Shown: positions 8,957-18,508 of the stretch, piece after piece
Layout: every line of letters starts with the position of its first letter
How positions within the stretch are numbered: position 1 is the stretch's first letter
NCBI GenBank assembly: GCA_015709615.1
Contig: CP054179.1
Span: 3,214,736 to 3,278,735, forward strand
DNA: 64,000 nucleotides
From: Gammaproteobacteria bacterium
Lineage (GTDB): Bacteria; Pseudomonadota; Gammaproteobacteria; Burkholderiales; Nitrosomonadaceae
Direction of reading: 5' to 3'
Notes under the pieces: generated by a model
Told to the model about the DNA's origin: nothing
Database searches by the model: none
The model's input: the letters and a program-made list of their open reading frames with translations, nothing else
Translations under genes and position numbers: made by a program

Positions 8957-11815
8957 ATGCAGCTCGCGACAGAACAAATTCACCACAAACCGGTTTCCGG
9001 AAGTCAAAGTTTTATGGATACACCCGCGCAAAATTCCCGTTTTTCCCAGCATAAAGTCATCCGCCGCAACGGTGCGGTGGTGTCGTTCGAGCCGGGCAAG
9101 ATTTCAGTAGCGATGACCAAGGCGTTTATCGCCGTCGACGGCGGGCAGGGCGCGGCGTCGGTGCGGGTGCGCGAAGTGGTGGCCGGGTTGACCAACGATG
9201 TGGTGAATGCACTGCTGCGCCGTCAGCCGGACGGTGGTACGTTCCATATCGAGGACATTCAGGATCAAGTCGAGCTGGCATTGATGCGCTCCGGCGAACA
9301 CGATGTGGCGCGCGCGTATGTGCTGTACCGCGAAGCGCGGGCGCGTGAACGCGCCAAGCTGAAGCAAAGCGCCGAAGCGGTGGTGGAAACGCTGACCGTG
9401 ACCGACAATGGCCAGCGCGTGCCGCTCGATGTCGCCAAATTATCCGCATTGATCGAATCCTCCTGCGCCGGTCTCGGCAACACCGTCGACCCGTCGCTGA
9501 TTCTGAAGGCTACCTTGAAAGATTTGTACGACGGCGTATCGCTCGACGAAGTGCGCAAATCCGTCGTGCTGTCGGCGCGCGTGCTGATCGAGAAAGACCC
9601 GGCGTACAGTTATGTCACCGCGCGCTTGTTGCTGAACAACGTGCGCCACGAAGTGCTGGGCGAGGAAGTCACGCAACAGGCGATGCAGGCGCACTACCAG
9701 GATTATTTCCCGGTATTCATCAAACGCGGCATCGAAGCCGAATTGCTCGATCCGCGCCTGGCGCAATTCGACTTGAAGCGCTTGTCCGAAGCGCTGGACG
9801 CCGATCGCGACTTGCAATTCGATTACCTCGGTTTGCAAACGCTGTACGACCGCTATTTCCTGCATATCAAGGAACGCCGCATCGAATTGCCGCAAGCGTT
9901 CTTCATGCGCGTGGCGATGGGATTGGCGTTGAACGAAATCGACCGCGAAGCGCGCGCCATCGAGTTTTATCACGTGTTGTCGAGTTTCGATTTTATGAGC
10001 TCGACACCGACCTTATTCAATTCCGGCACTTGCCGTTCGCAATTGTCGTCGTGCTACTTGACCACCGTGCCGGACGATCTCGACGGCATTTACGAAGCGA
10101 TCAAGGAAAACGCGCTGCTGGCCAAATACGCCGGCGGCTTGGGTAACGACTGGACGCCGGTGCGGGCGATGGGTGCGCGCATCAAGGGCACCAACGGCAA
10201 ATCGCAAGGTGTGGTGCCGTTCCTGAAAGTGGTGTCCGACACCGCCGTGGCGGTCAACCAAGGCGGCAAGCGCAAGGGCGCGGTGTGCGCGTACCTGGAA
10301 TGCTGGCATCTGGACATCGAGGAATTCCTGGAATTGCGCAAAAACACCGGCGACGACCGCCGCCGCACGCACGACATGAACACCGCGACGTGGATTCCCG
10401 ATCTGTTCATGAAACGCGTCATGGACGGCAGCGATTGGACGCTGTTCTCGCCATCGGATACGCCCGACTTGCACGAAAAATTCGGCCAGCAGTTCGAGCA
10501 AGCGTATCTCGGCTACGAAGCGAAAATCGAGCGCGGCGAACTGACGCTGTACAAAAAAATCCCGGCGGTGCAGTTGTGGCGCAAGATGCTGAGCATGCTG
10601 TTTGAAACCGGCCATCCGTGGATCACGTTCAAGGATCCGTGCAACGTGCGTTCGCCGCAGAACCATATCGGCGTGGTGCACAGCTCGAATCTGTGCACCG
10701 AAATCACGTTGAACACCAACGACAAGGAAATCGCCGTGTGCAATCTCGGTTCGGTCAATCTGCTCGCGCATCTGAAGGACGGCGCGCTCGATCTGGACAA
10801 ACTGAAGCGCACCGTGCGCATTGCCATGCGCATGCTCGACAACGTCATCGACATCAATTTCTACGCCGTCGCCAAAGCGCGCAACGCCAACCTGAAGCAC
10901 CGTCCGGTCGGCCTGGGCATCATGGGATTCCAGGATTGTCTGCATCAACTGGGCATTCCATACAGCTCGCAAGAAGCGGTGGAATTCGCTGATCGTTCGA
11001 TGGAAGCGGTGGCGTATCACGCCTATTGGGCGTCGACCGAATTGGCGCAAGAGCGCGGCTGCTACAGCAGCTACAAAGGCAGCCTGTGGGATCGCGGTAT
11101 TCTGCCGCACGACACGCTGGAAGTGTTGCGTAACGAGCGCGGCGGCTTTGTCGAAGCGGATCTGTCCGCGACACTCGATTGGGACGCATTGCGTGCGCGC
11201 ATCCAGCAATACGGCATGCGCAATTCCAACTGCCTGGCGATTGCGCCGACCGCGACGATTTCCAACATCGTCGGCGTGTCCGCCAGTATCGAGCCGACGT
11301 ATCAGAACCTGTACGTCAAATCCAATCTGTCGGGCGAATTTACCATTGCGAATAAATCGCTGGTCAACGATCTGAAAAAACTCAATCTGTGGGACGAAGT
11401 GATGATCGCCGATCTGAAATATTTCGACGGCGCGATCAGCAAGATCGACCGCATTCCGGACAATATCCGCACGCTGTACGCTACCGCGTTCGAGATGGAT
11501 CCGCGCTGGCTGATCGAAGCGGGCGCGCGGCGGCAGAAATGGATCGACCAATCGCAATCGCTGAATATTTACATGGGTGGCGTTTCCGGTAAGAAACTGG
11601 ACGAAACTTACAAGCTGGCGTGGCTGCGCGGTTTGAAAACCACGTATTACCTGCGTTCGATGGGCGCGACAGCAGCGGAAAAATCCACGGTGCGCGCCGG
11701 TTCATTGAACGCGGTGCCGTCCGACGGTGGTGTGGTCAAAGCCGCGGTGGAAGTGTCCACGGTGGAAATCAAGTACTGCGCGATCGATGACGAGAGCTGC
11801 GAATCCTGCCAATAA
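8957..11815 (+). CDS. nrdA: Ribonucleoside-diphosphate reductase, class Ia, alpha subunit
   Basis: 952 residues from the ATG at 8957, chosen because aggagg lies 8 nt upstream; an in-frame TTG at 8915 has no ribosome site. The large subunit reduces NDPs to dNDPs. An N-terminal ATP-cone (about 33-125, starting near KVIRRNGAVVSFEPGKI) supplies the dATP activity switch. The catalytic barrel carries the active-site cysteines in NSGTCRSQLSSCYL and SNLCTEITLNT. The C-terminal tail ends in C-E-S-C, the redox pair that thioredoxin or glutaredoxin reduces. It forms an operon with nrdB, 36 nt downstream. Class Ia implies aerobic dNTP synthesis. Confidence 0.95.
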   Translation: MQLATEQIHHKPVSGSQSFMDTPAQNSRFSQHKVIRRNGAVVSFEPGKISVAMTKAFIAVDGGQGAASVRVREVVAGLTNDVVNALLRRQPDGGTFHIEDIQDQVELALMRSGEHDVARAYVLYREARARERAKLKQSAEAVVETLTVTDNGQRVPLDVAKLSALIESSCAGLGNTVDPSLILKATLKDLYDGVSLDEVRKSVVLSARVLIEKDPAYSYVTARLLLNNVRHEVLGEEVTQQAMQAHYQDYFPVFIKRGIEAELLDPRLAQFDLKRLSEALDADRDLQFDYLGLQTLYDRYFLHIKERRIELPQAFFMRVAMGLALNEIDREARAIEFYHVLSSFDFMSSTPTLFNSGTCRSQLSSCYLTTVPDDLDGIYEAIKENALLAKYAGGLGNDWTPVRAMGARIKGTNGKSQGVVPFLKVVSDTAVAVNQGGKRKGAVCAYLECWHLDIEEFLELRKNTGDDRRRTHDMNTATWIPDLFMKRVMDGSDWTLFSPSDTPDLHEKFGQQFEQAYLGYEAKIERGELTLYKKIPAVQLWRKMLSMLFETGHPWITFKDPCNVRSPQNHIGVVHSSNLCTEITLNTNDKEIAVCNLGSVNLLAHLKDGALDLDKLKRTVRIAMRMLDNVIDINFYAVAKARNANLKHRPVGLGIMGFQDCLHQLGIPYSSQEAVEFADRSMEAVAYHAYWASTELAQERGCYSSYKGSLWDRGILPHDTLEVLRNERGGFVEADLSATLDWDALRARIQQYGMRNSNCLAIAPTATISNIVGVSASIEPTYQNLYVKSNLSGEFTIANKSLVNDLKKLNLWDEVMIADLKYFDGAISKIDRIPDNIRTLYATAFEMDPRWLIEAGARRQKWIDQSQSLNIYMGGVSGKKLDETYKLAWLRGLKTTYYLRSMGATAAEKSTVRAGSLNAVPSDGGVVKAAVEVSTVEIKYCAIDDESCESCQ

Positions 11816-11851
11816 CCTGCCCGAATCAATGAGAATAACGAGGAGTGAAGA

Positions 11852-13051
11852 ATGCTGACATTTGAAGACGAACCGCAACAACCGCAAACACCGCCGGTCA
11901 ACGCCATGCCGCGCACCGCCTTGCACGATTTTGAATTGCCGCTGGCCACACCGGCACAGGATGACCGCGATCACAGCACCGCCAGCCATCCAGCAGGGAT
12001 GGAGGGCGCGCAAGACGTAGCGGGCAGCGCTAACCGCCGCATCTCAGTCGAGGACAAATCCATCATCAATTGCAAAGCGGACGTCAATCAACTGGTGCCG
12101 TTCAAGTACAAATGGGCGTGGGATAAATACCTCGGTGCTTGCGCCAATCATTGGATGCCGCAGGAAATCAGCATGAGCCGCGACATCGCGTTGTGGAAAG
12201 ACCCGAACGGCCTGACCGAGGACGAGCGCCGCCTGGTCAAGCGCAATCTCGGCTTTTTCGTCACCGCCGACTCATTGGCGGCGAACAACATCGTGCTCGG
12301 CACCTACCGCCACATCACCAACCCGGAATGCCGCCAGTATCTGCTGCGCCAGGCATTCGAGGAAGCGATTCATACCCATGCGTATCAATATATCGTCGAA
12401 TCGCTGGGCCTGGACGAAGGCGAGATCTTCAACGCGTATCATGAAGTATCGTCGATCCGCGACAAGGACGAGTTTCTGATTCCGTTCATCGACACGCTGA
12501 CCAATCCGAATTTTAGAACCGGCACCTTGGAAACCGATCAGCAATTGCTGAAAAGCCTGATCGTGTTCGCCTGCATCATGGAAGGCTTGTTCTTCTACGT
12601 CGGCTTCACGCAAATCCTGGCGTTGGGCCGGCAAAACAAAATGACCGGTGCGGCGGAACAATACCAATACATCCTGCGCGACGAATCGATGCACTGCAAT
12701 TTCGGCATCGATGTCATCAACCAGATCAAAATGGAAAATCCGCACCTGTGGACCAAAGCGTTCCGCGACGAAATCAGCGCGCTGATGCAAAAAGCCGTCG
12801 CATTGGAATACCGCTACGCCGAAGACACCATGCCGCGCGGCGTGCTCGGCATGAACGCGCCGATGTTCAAGGAATACCTACGCTACATCGCCAACCGCCG
12901 CTGCCAGCAAATCGGCCTGGACGCGCTGTACCCGAACGCCAACAACCCGTTCCCGTGGATGTCGGAAATGATCGATCTCAAAAAGGAAAAGAATTTCTTT
13001 GAGACACGCGTGACGGAGTATCAAACGGGTGGGGCGTTGAGTTGGGATTGA
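11852..13051 (+). CDS. nrdB: Ribonucleoside-diphosphate reductase, class Ia, beta subunit
   Basis: 399 residues, ATG preceded by gaggagtgaag. This subunit holds the diiron-tyrosyl radical that starts catalysis in NrdA. The ligand pattern E171-x2-H174-x3-Y178 corresponds to E115, H118 and radical Tyr122 of the E. coli protein, and a second helix has ESMH (E-x2-H). The radical tyrosine is therefore present. The first ~70 residues are proline-rich and low in structure (DEPQQPQTPPVN) and are longer than in E. coli NrdB. The C-terminal peptide would dock to NrdA. The gene is followed 46 nt later by a compositionally different gene. Confidence 0.95.
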   Translation: MLTFEDEPQQPQTPPVNAMPRTALHDFELPLATPAQDDRDHSTASHPAGMEGAQDVAGSANRRISVEDKSIINCKADVNQLVPFKYKWAWDKYLGACANHWMPQEISMSRDIALWKDPNGLTEDERRLVKRNLGFFVTADSLAANNIVLGTYRHITNPECRQYLLRQAFEEAIHTHAYQYIVESLGLDEGEIFNAYHEVSSIRDKDEFLIPFIDTLTNPNFRTGTLETDQQLLKSLIVFACIMEGLFFYVGFTQILALGRQNKMTGAAEQYQYILRDESMHCNFGIDVINQIKMENPHLWTKAFRDEISALMQKAVALEYRYAEDTMPRGVLGMNAPMFKEYLRYIANRRCQQIGLDALYPNANNPFPWMSEMIDLKKEKNFFETRVTEYQTGGALSWD

Positions 13052-13097
13052 GGGTTGCTGTAGCACGTTAGCCGCGCAATATGAACAGGACACATTC

Positions 13098-14417
13098 ATG
13101 GCTGAAATCATAAAGTACGAAGAACCAAAACTACCTGCCTTGCCTGAAAAAGTGATGCCAGCAATTAACGAATTAGTGGCTTCGCTTGGTATTCCTCGTG
13201 AAGTGCTCGCTAGTGACGAGGAAATAGAATACGCATGGAAGGATCTGCCTAGGGAATTAAAGCAAATTCCCCCTCAGTTGCGTGGCGAGTTGGTAGCCCG
13301 CATGTGTGTTGCAGTCAGTACTGGCTTATTTGATGGCGCGGTTAACTACGCATGGAACGCCGCAATACTTCATTTGAGAGATAAAGTTCGTAACTTCGGG
13401 CTACCCGTTGTTGCTCAAATATTGGCATCTGATTTTGAAGAAAAACACTTGCTTGAGTTGCAAGACAGCAAGTTGCTGGAGCTTTGCTTAAAGCTGAATC
13501 TTATAAATGAAGACGGTTTTTTCTTCTTGGATCAATGCCGTGATGTAAGAAACAACTTTTCAGCAGCGCATCCTACGCTTGGCAAAATCAATGACAGGGA
13601 GTTTGTTACATTCCTTAACAGATGTACCAAGTATGCATTGGGTGAATCATCATCACCTCGCGGCGTAGATATAAGCGCGTACATTACTGCAATCAAGAAT
13701 GCTCGGTTTTCTGGGGGGCAATGCCAAATCTGGATAGACCGATTAACTCAAACACATGATGCCCAACGCCAACTACTGATTGGTATGGCTCATGGGATTT
13801 ACTGCGATCCAAGCACGCCTGAGCCAGCCCGTCTAAATTCGCTGGATATTTGCTTTGCACTAAAAGAAGGATTTACCGCTTCTGTAAAATCTGATCTTAT
13901 AAATAAGCACTCGGAATATTTAGCGAAGGGTGACGAAAAACGCTACATCGCATCACAGCAATTCTTTGAAAAGCTAGGTTTGCTTGGTCTTCTAAATGAG
14001 TCTGAACAACACGCGGTATTTTCAAGGGCGATTGAAAGATTGATGACGGCGCATCTGGCCCTGAATAATTTTTATAATGAACCCCCATTCGCAGAAAGGC
14101 TTTCTGAGTTATCACGGCAAGGCGAGGTTCCAGAAACTGCCCAAGAGGCGTATGTGTCCGCAGTGGTTGGTTGTTATATTGGGAATGGATATGGTGTCTC
14201 GTGGGCGGCTGAACCCTACTACAAGAAGATGATTGAGTCATTCTCGCCTCGCGAAATCTCACACATGATTAAGCTTGCAGGCGCAGGCGGTGCTCTTAAT
14301 AGGAGAATTTCAAGTAACACATCATGCAAGAGCAGGTATAAAGAAGCACTAAATTTGATTGATGCTGCAAGTGTACCAAGTGGGGTTAAGGCCGATTACG
14401 AGACATTTCTTAAATAG
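13098..14417 (+). CDS. Unrecognised 439-residue protein with HEPN-type Rx6H motif
   Basis: I do not recognise a named family for the whole protein. It is soluble and mostly helical, with no signal peptide or membrane segment. Residues about 105-180 contain two helices ending in R151-N152-N153-F-S-A-A-H158, the R(N)x4-6H motif of HEPN RNases, which occur in toxin-antitoxin, abortive-infection and CRISPR effectors. The rest (about 180-439) has no motif I can name. The gene is visibly AT-richer than nrdB and fumC on either side and uses different codons, which suggests acquisition. It sits beside a broken toxin-antitoxin pair and a dispersed repeat. A role in defence or stress is an inference from the motif and context only. 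Confidence 0.6.
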   Translation: MAEIIKYEEPKLPALPEKVMPAINELVASLGIPREVLASDEEIEYAWKDLPRELKQIPPQLRGELVARMCVAVSTGLFDGAVNYAWNAAILHLRDKVRNFGLPVVAQILASDFEEKHLLELQDSKLLELCLKLNLINEDGFFFLDQCRDVRNNFSAAHPTLGKINDREFVTFLNRCTKYALGESSSPRGVDISAYITAIKNARFSGGQCQIWIDRLTQTHDAQRQLLIGMAHGIYCDPSTPEPARLNSLDICFALKEGFTASVKSDLINKHSEYLAKGDEKRYIASQQFFEKLGLLGLLNESEQHAVFSRAIERLMTAHLALNNFYNEPPFAERLSELSRQGEVPETAQEAYVSAVVGCYIGNGYGVSWAAEPYYKKMIESFSPREISHMIKLAGAGGALNRRISSNTSCKSRYKEALNLIDAASVPSGVKADYETFLK

Positions 14418-14427
14418 CACAGCAGCT

Positions 14428-14508
14428 CGTAGGTTGGGGTGAGGCACGAACCCTAACATCAACAAGGTCGCCAATCGTTGGGCTTCATTTCATTCAACCC
14501 AACCTACG
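14428..14508. repeat. 81-bp dispersed-type repeat with 11-bp inverted ends
   Basis: The arms cgtaggttggg (14428-14438) and cccaacctacg (14498-14508) are perfect inverted copies. The interior holds related tracts such as gaggcacgaaccctaacatc and gttgggcttcattt. Sequences of this form, beginning GTAGGTTGGG and ending CCCAACCTAC, are common intergenic repeats in many bacteria. It lies between the HEPN-motif gene and the toxin gene. The remaining bases to 14633 are AT-rich and presumably carry the toxin-antitoxin promoter. Confidence 0.6.
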
Positions 14509-14633
14509 GGTTGTTGCCATTGAAGATGACGCGGAGCTCGGCGGCAGGGTCGCATTTTAGGAGATAAAGCTTACAAAGACCTTAAATCTTATATTTTTGT
14601 TAAAAAACTTATTTTAGGCTTATAATCATAAGT

Positions 14634-14994
14634 GTGAATGACATTGACTGGAAACCCAAAGCGCTTAAACAGATTGAGAAAATCAAGGCTACCGCCGTGC
14701 GCAAAAGAATTTTTACTGAGGTTCAGTCGCTGGCTTATTTTCCTGATTGCCAAGGTGTCAAGAAACTCGCCAATCATGCGTATAGCTACCGGTTGCGGGT
14801 TGGTGAATATCGGGTATTTTTCGAGTTTGACGGCAGCGTGCATGTTATTCCATTTCTAAATCAAACATGAGTTTGTCAGCCATCCTTGTCGTATTAATTA
14901 TACTGTCCTTCGGATAGCTTTCGCGTCATGTTTGATTTGGAAACGGAATATTGATATTGAAGAGGTGAAAAAACGCGATGAGCGCACTTATTAA
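14634..14994 (+). pseudogene. RelE/StbE-type toxin gene interrupted by a 101-bp miniature element
   Basis: A GTG start at 14634 opens a RelE-superfamily reading frame (IDWKPKALKQIEKI, then GVKKLANHAYSYRLRVGEYR). It now ends at 14870 after 78 residues, the last six (PFLNQT) encoded by inserted DNA. Deleting 14848-14950 rejoins the frame to read VHVIDIEEVKKRDERTY and stop at 14992-14994, an 85-residue protein with the expected RelE C-terminus. The lost tail holds the Arg and Tyr residues that act in mRNA cleavage by RelE-type toxins, so the truncated product is probably inactive. The ancestral stop overlaps the antitoxin start by 17 nt. Toxin-first order is like higBA. Family call is firm; loss of activity is inferred. 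Confidence 0.85.
14848..14948. mobile_element. 101-bp MITE with 23-bp terminal inverted repeats and TA target duplication
   Basis: The ends (14848-14870 and 14926-14948) are inverted copies of each other with 2 mismatches in 23. TA flanks both sides (14846-14847 and 14949-14950), as for Tc1/mariner-like (IS630-type) elements. The 55-nt interior has no coding capacity. The insertion is exact: removing the element and one TA restores the RelE reading frame. No second copy was found in this window, and its helper transposase is not here. Confidence 0.82.
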
Positions 14995-15310
14995 TTACCA
15001 AACCATTCTGGATAGCAACGGAAAACCGGCTTTTGTCGTCGTGCCTTATGCCGAGTTTGTCAAACTTCCCGGCGTGGTACGCCCGGGCATGATCCCCAAC
15101 GAGGTCGTTGGTAAACGCATCATGAATGAAGTCAGTATGCTCGCCGCCTGGCGCGAATACCTGATGCTGACGCAAGAGGAAATGGCTAAACGCATGGGGA
15201 TTACGCAAGCCGGTTACGCGCAGATCGAAGCTGCCAAACGCCCGCGCAAGGCAACACTCGAGAAAGCCGCGGCGGCTATGGGTATTACCTTGGAACAGCT
15301 CGCGTATTGA
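14978..15310 (+). CDS. XRE-family antitoxin (HigA/RelB-like) of the broken toxin pair
   Basis: 110 residues with a helix-turn-helix of the XRE/Cro type at about 55-105 (LTQEEMAKRMGITQAGYAQIEAAKR). The N-terminal part, about 50 residues, contains VVVPYAEFVKL and is likely the toxin-binding segment. The start is an ATG after gaagaggtg, a ribosome site that lies in the restored toxin frame, so the two genes were once translationally coupled. It is intact while its toxin is truncated. It probably binds DNA upstream of the pair and represses it; it may now act only as an orphan regulator. Confidence 0.8.
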   Translation: MSALINYQTILDSNGKPAFVVVPYAEFVKLPGVVRPGMIPNEVVGKRIMNEVSMLAAWREYLMLTQEEMAKRMGITQAGYAQIEAAKRPRKATLEKAAAAMGITLEQLAY

Positions 15311-15404
15311 AAGGCGCGTTTGTGTTAAACAAAATCGCAATTTCGATTAACCAATCCTCCCAATTTCTCCAATTCATCCCATTTATTTAATGAGGTAAAA
15401 CCGC

Positions 15405-16790
<1,386 letters not shown>

Positions 16791-16796
16791 CGCTTG

Positions 16797-18098
16797 ATGA
16801 ATTCGTCTTCCCATACTTCCGGACCGGTCACGCGCCGCGAACGTTTCGCGTGGTGCATGTACGATTTCGCCAATTCCGGCTATACCACCGTTATCCTGAC
16901 GGCTATTTTCAATGCTTACTTTGTCGGCGTGATTGCCGCCGGGCAGGGTAGTGGCGATGCCACGCTGCTATGGACACTGGCGATGGCGGCGGCGAATGCG
17001 CTGGTTTTAATCAGCGCGCCGGTGGTGGGCGCGATTGCCGATTATTCCGGCGCTAAGAAACGCTTTCTGACGGTCACCACCATCGGTTGCGTGGTGTTTA
17101 CCGCATTGTTGTATTTTGCCGGGCCAGGAGATATTGCGTTGGCGATGGCGCTAGTGATTCTGGCGACGTTCATGTTTTCCAGCGGCGAAAACCTGATCGC
17201 GGCTTTTTTGCCGGAAATCAGCACACCGGAGACGATCGGGCGGCTGTCCGGCTACGGCTGGGCGCTCGGTTATTTGGGCGGCTTGCTGGCGCTGGTGTTG
17301 TGTCTGGCTTATGTCACGTACGCCGAGAAGCAGGGCATCGAAGCCGCGCAGTATGTGCCGGTGACCAATCTGATCGTGGCGGCGTTGTTTGCGCTGGCCG
17401 CGCTACCGACGCTGCTGTGGCTGCGCGAGCGCGCCACGGTTGTGGAATCGTTCGACAGCGCGCATATCGTGCGGCAAGGGTTTAGTCGTTTGCGCGCCAC
17501 GCTGCGCGAAGCGCGTTTGCACATCGATCTGTTTCGTTTTCTACTGGCGTTGACTACGTACTATGCGGGTATCCATATCGTGATCGTGCTGGCGGCGGTG
17601 TACGCGCAAGAGGTGATGGGATTCAAAACGCAGGATACGATCATCCTGATTATGGTGGTGAATGTCACTGCGGCGATCGGCGCTTTTCTGTTCGGCCACT
17701 TGCAGGATCGCATCGGCTCGCTGCGCTGTATCGCCATCACGCTGCTGATCTGGATTGCGGCAATCGTCTGCGCGTATTTCGCGACGGATGAATGGCTGTT
17801 TTGGGTCGCCGCCAATTTGATCGGCACTGCACTCGGCGGCGCGCAGTCGGCGGGCAGGGCGCTGGTGGGACAATTTACACCACCCGGGCGGCAGGGCGAA
17901 TTTTTCGGTTTATGGGGATTGGCGACCAAACTGTCCGCGATTATCGGCCCGCTGACGTATGGCGGCATGGTTTACCTGTTTGCCGGAGATCACCGCATTG
18001 CGTTACTCAGCACGCTGGCGTTTTTTGTTCTTGGTCTTGTGATGCTTGCAGCCGTCGATGAGAAAAGAGGGCGTGAAATGGCTAAAGCCGATTACTGA
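16797..18098 (+). CDS. MFS transporter, UMF1/Atg22-like family
   Basis: 433 residues from ATG 16797; a TTG three bases earlier is the alternative. About 12 hydrophobic segments are visible. The N-terminal motif RERFAWCMYDFANSGYTTVI is the hallmark of the Atg22/UMF1 branch of the major facilitator superfamily. Yeast Atg22 exports amino acids from the vacuole; the bacterial substrates are not known. Possible co-transcription with fumC is suggested by the 6-nt gap. It is followed by a convergent small lipoprotein gene. Confidence 0.85.
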   Translation: MNSSSHTSGPVTRRERFAWCMYDFANSGYTTVILTAIFNAYFVGVIAAGQGSGDATLLWTLAMAAANALVLISAPVVGAIADYSGAKKRFLTVTTIGCVVFTALLYFAGPGDIALAMALVILATFMFSSGENLIAAFLPEISTPETIGRLSGYGWALGYLGGLLALVLCLAYVTYAEKQGIEAAQYVPVTNLIVAALFALAALPTLLWLRERATVVESFDSAHIVRQGFSRLRATLREARLHIDLFRFLLALTTYYAGIHIVIVLAAVYAQEVMGFKTQDTIILIMVVNVTAAIGAFLFGHLQDRIGSLRCIAITLLIWIAAIVCAYFATDEWLFWVAANLIGTALGGAQSAGRALVGQFTPPGRQGEFFGLWGLATKLSAIIGPLTYGGMVYLFAGDHRIALLSTLAFFVLGLVMLAAVDEKRGREMAKADY

Positions 18099-18153
18099 CA
18101 GACTTTTTTAAAACCAGGGAAATTTTTGAGGATTGACTGCTTATTTGAAAATT

Positions 18154-18182
18154 CCTGTAGGAACAATGATAGATCCTACAGG
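18154..18182 (-). terminator. Possible hairpin terminator downstream of the small lipoprotein gene
   Basis: cctgtagga (18154-18162) pairs perfectly with tcctacagg (18174-18182) across an 11-nt loop. On the minus strand it is followed by aattttc, a poor U-tract. It could stop the lipoprotein transcript, or serve both convergent genes. Confidence 0.4.
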
Positions 18183-18237
18183 GTGCAACTCAACAACTTG
18201 AAACGATAAATCTGTTACTTCGTAATTAAAGTAACGA

Positions 18238-18396
18238 TTATTTACCTGGCAGCTCGTTACGGCCTTCAGCTGGTTTACCTTCGTGCGTGGTGCCGTAGTT
18301 GTCGGAACTTGCGCTTTCCGGTGCTGTAGGCTTGCCGCATGCGGTTAATAATGTTAATGCGAACATTGCTGCGATCAAAAATACTGAGAGTTTCAT
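18238..18396 (-). CDS. Small lipoprotein, 52 residues
   Basis: A short gene with ATG at 18396 and AAGGA upstream. It encodes MKLSVFLIAAMFALTLLTACGKPT and then a hydrophilic tail ending ELPGK. The lipobox LTAC places a lipid-modified cysteine at residue 20, giving a mature peptide of about 33 residues. Composition after the cysteine (Ala, Pro, Ser, Glu, Gly) suggests a flexible envelope-anchored peptide, similar in form to LptM/YifL-type small lipoproteins. Function unknown. Signal peptide, lipobox and ribosome site together make it a real gene in spite of its size. Confidence 0.72.
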   Translation of the reverse strand: MKLSVFLIAAMFALTLLTACGKPTAPESASSDNYGTTHEGKPAEGRNELPGK

Positions 18397-18508
18397 TTGT
18401 AGCTATATCCTTAAAATTTTAAAAAATACATCACTTACTTTTTTACTACATTGCGACTATAGCATGATACAAGAAAAAAACTCTGAAAAATTGTTATCTG
18501 GTATTTCC

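Noticed and set aside
10013..11557. Long open frame (514 codons) antisense to nrdA
   Set aside because: A high-GC codon shadow of nrdA. Its product is rich in Arg, His and Gln with no domain, and nrdA is certain.
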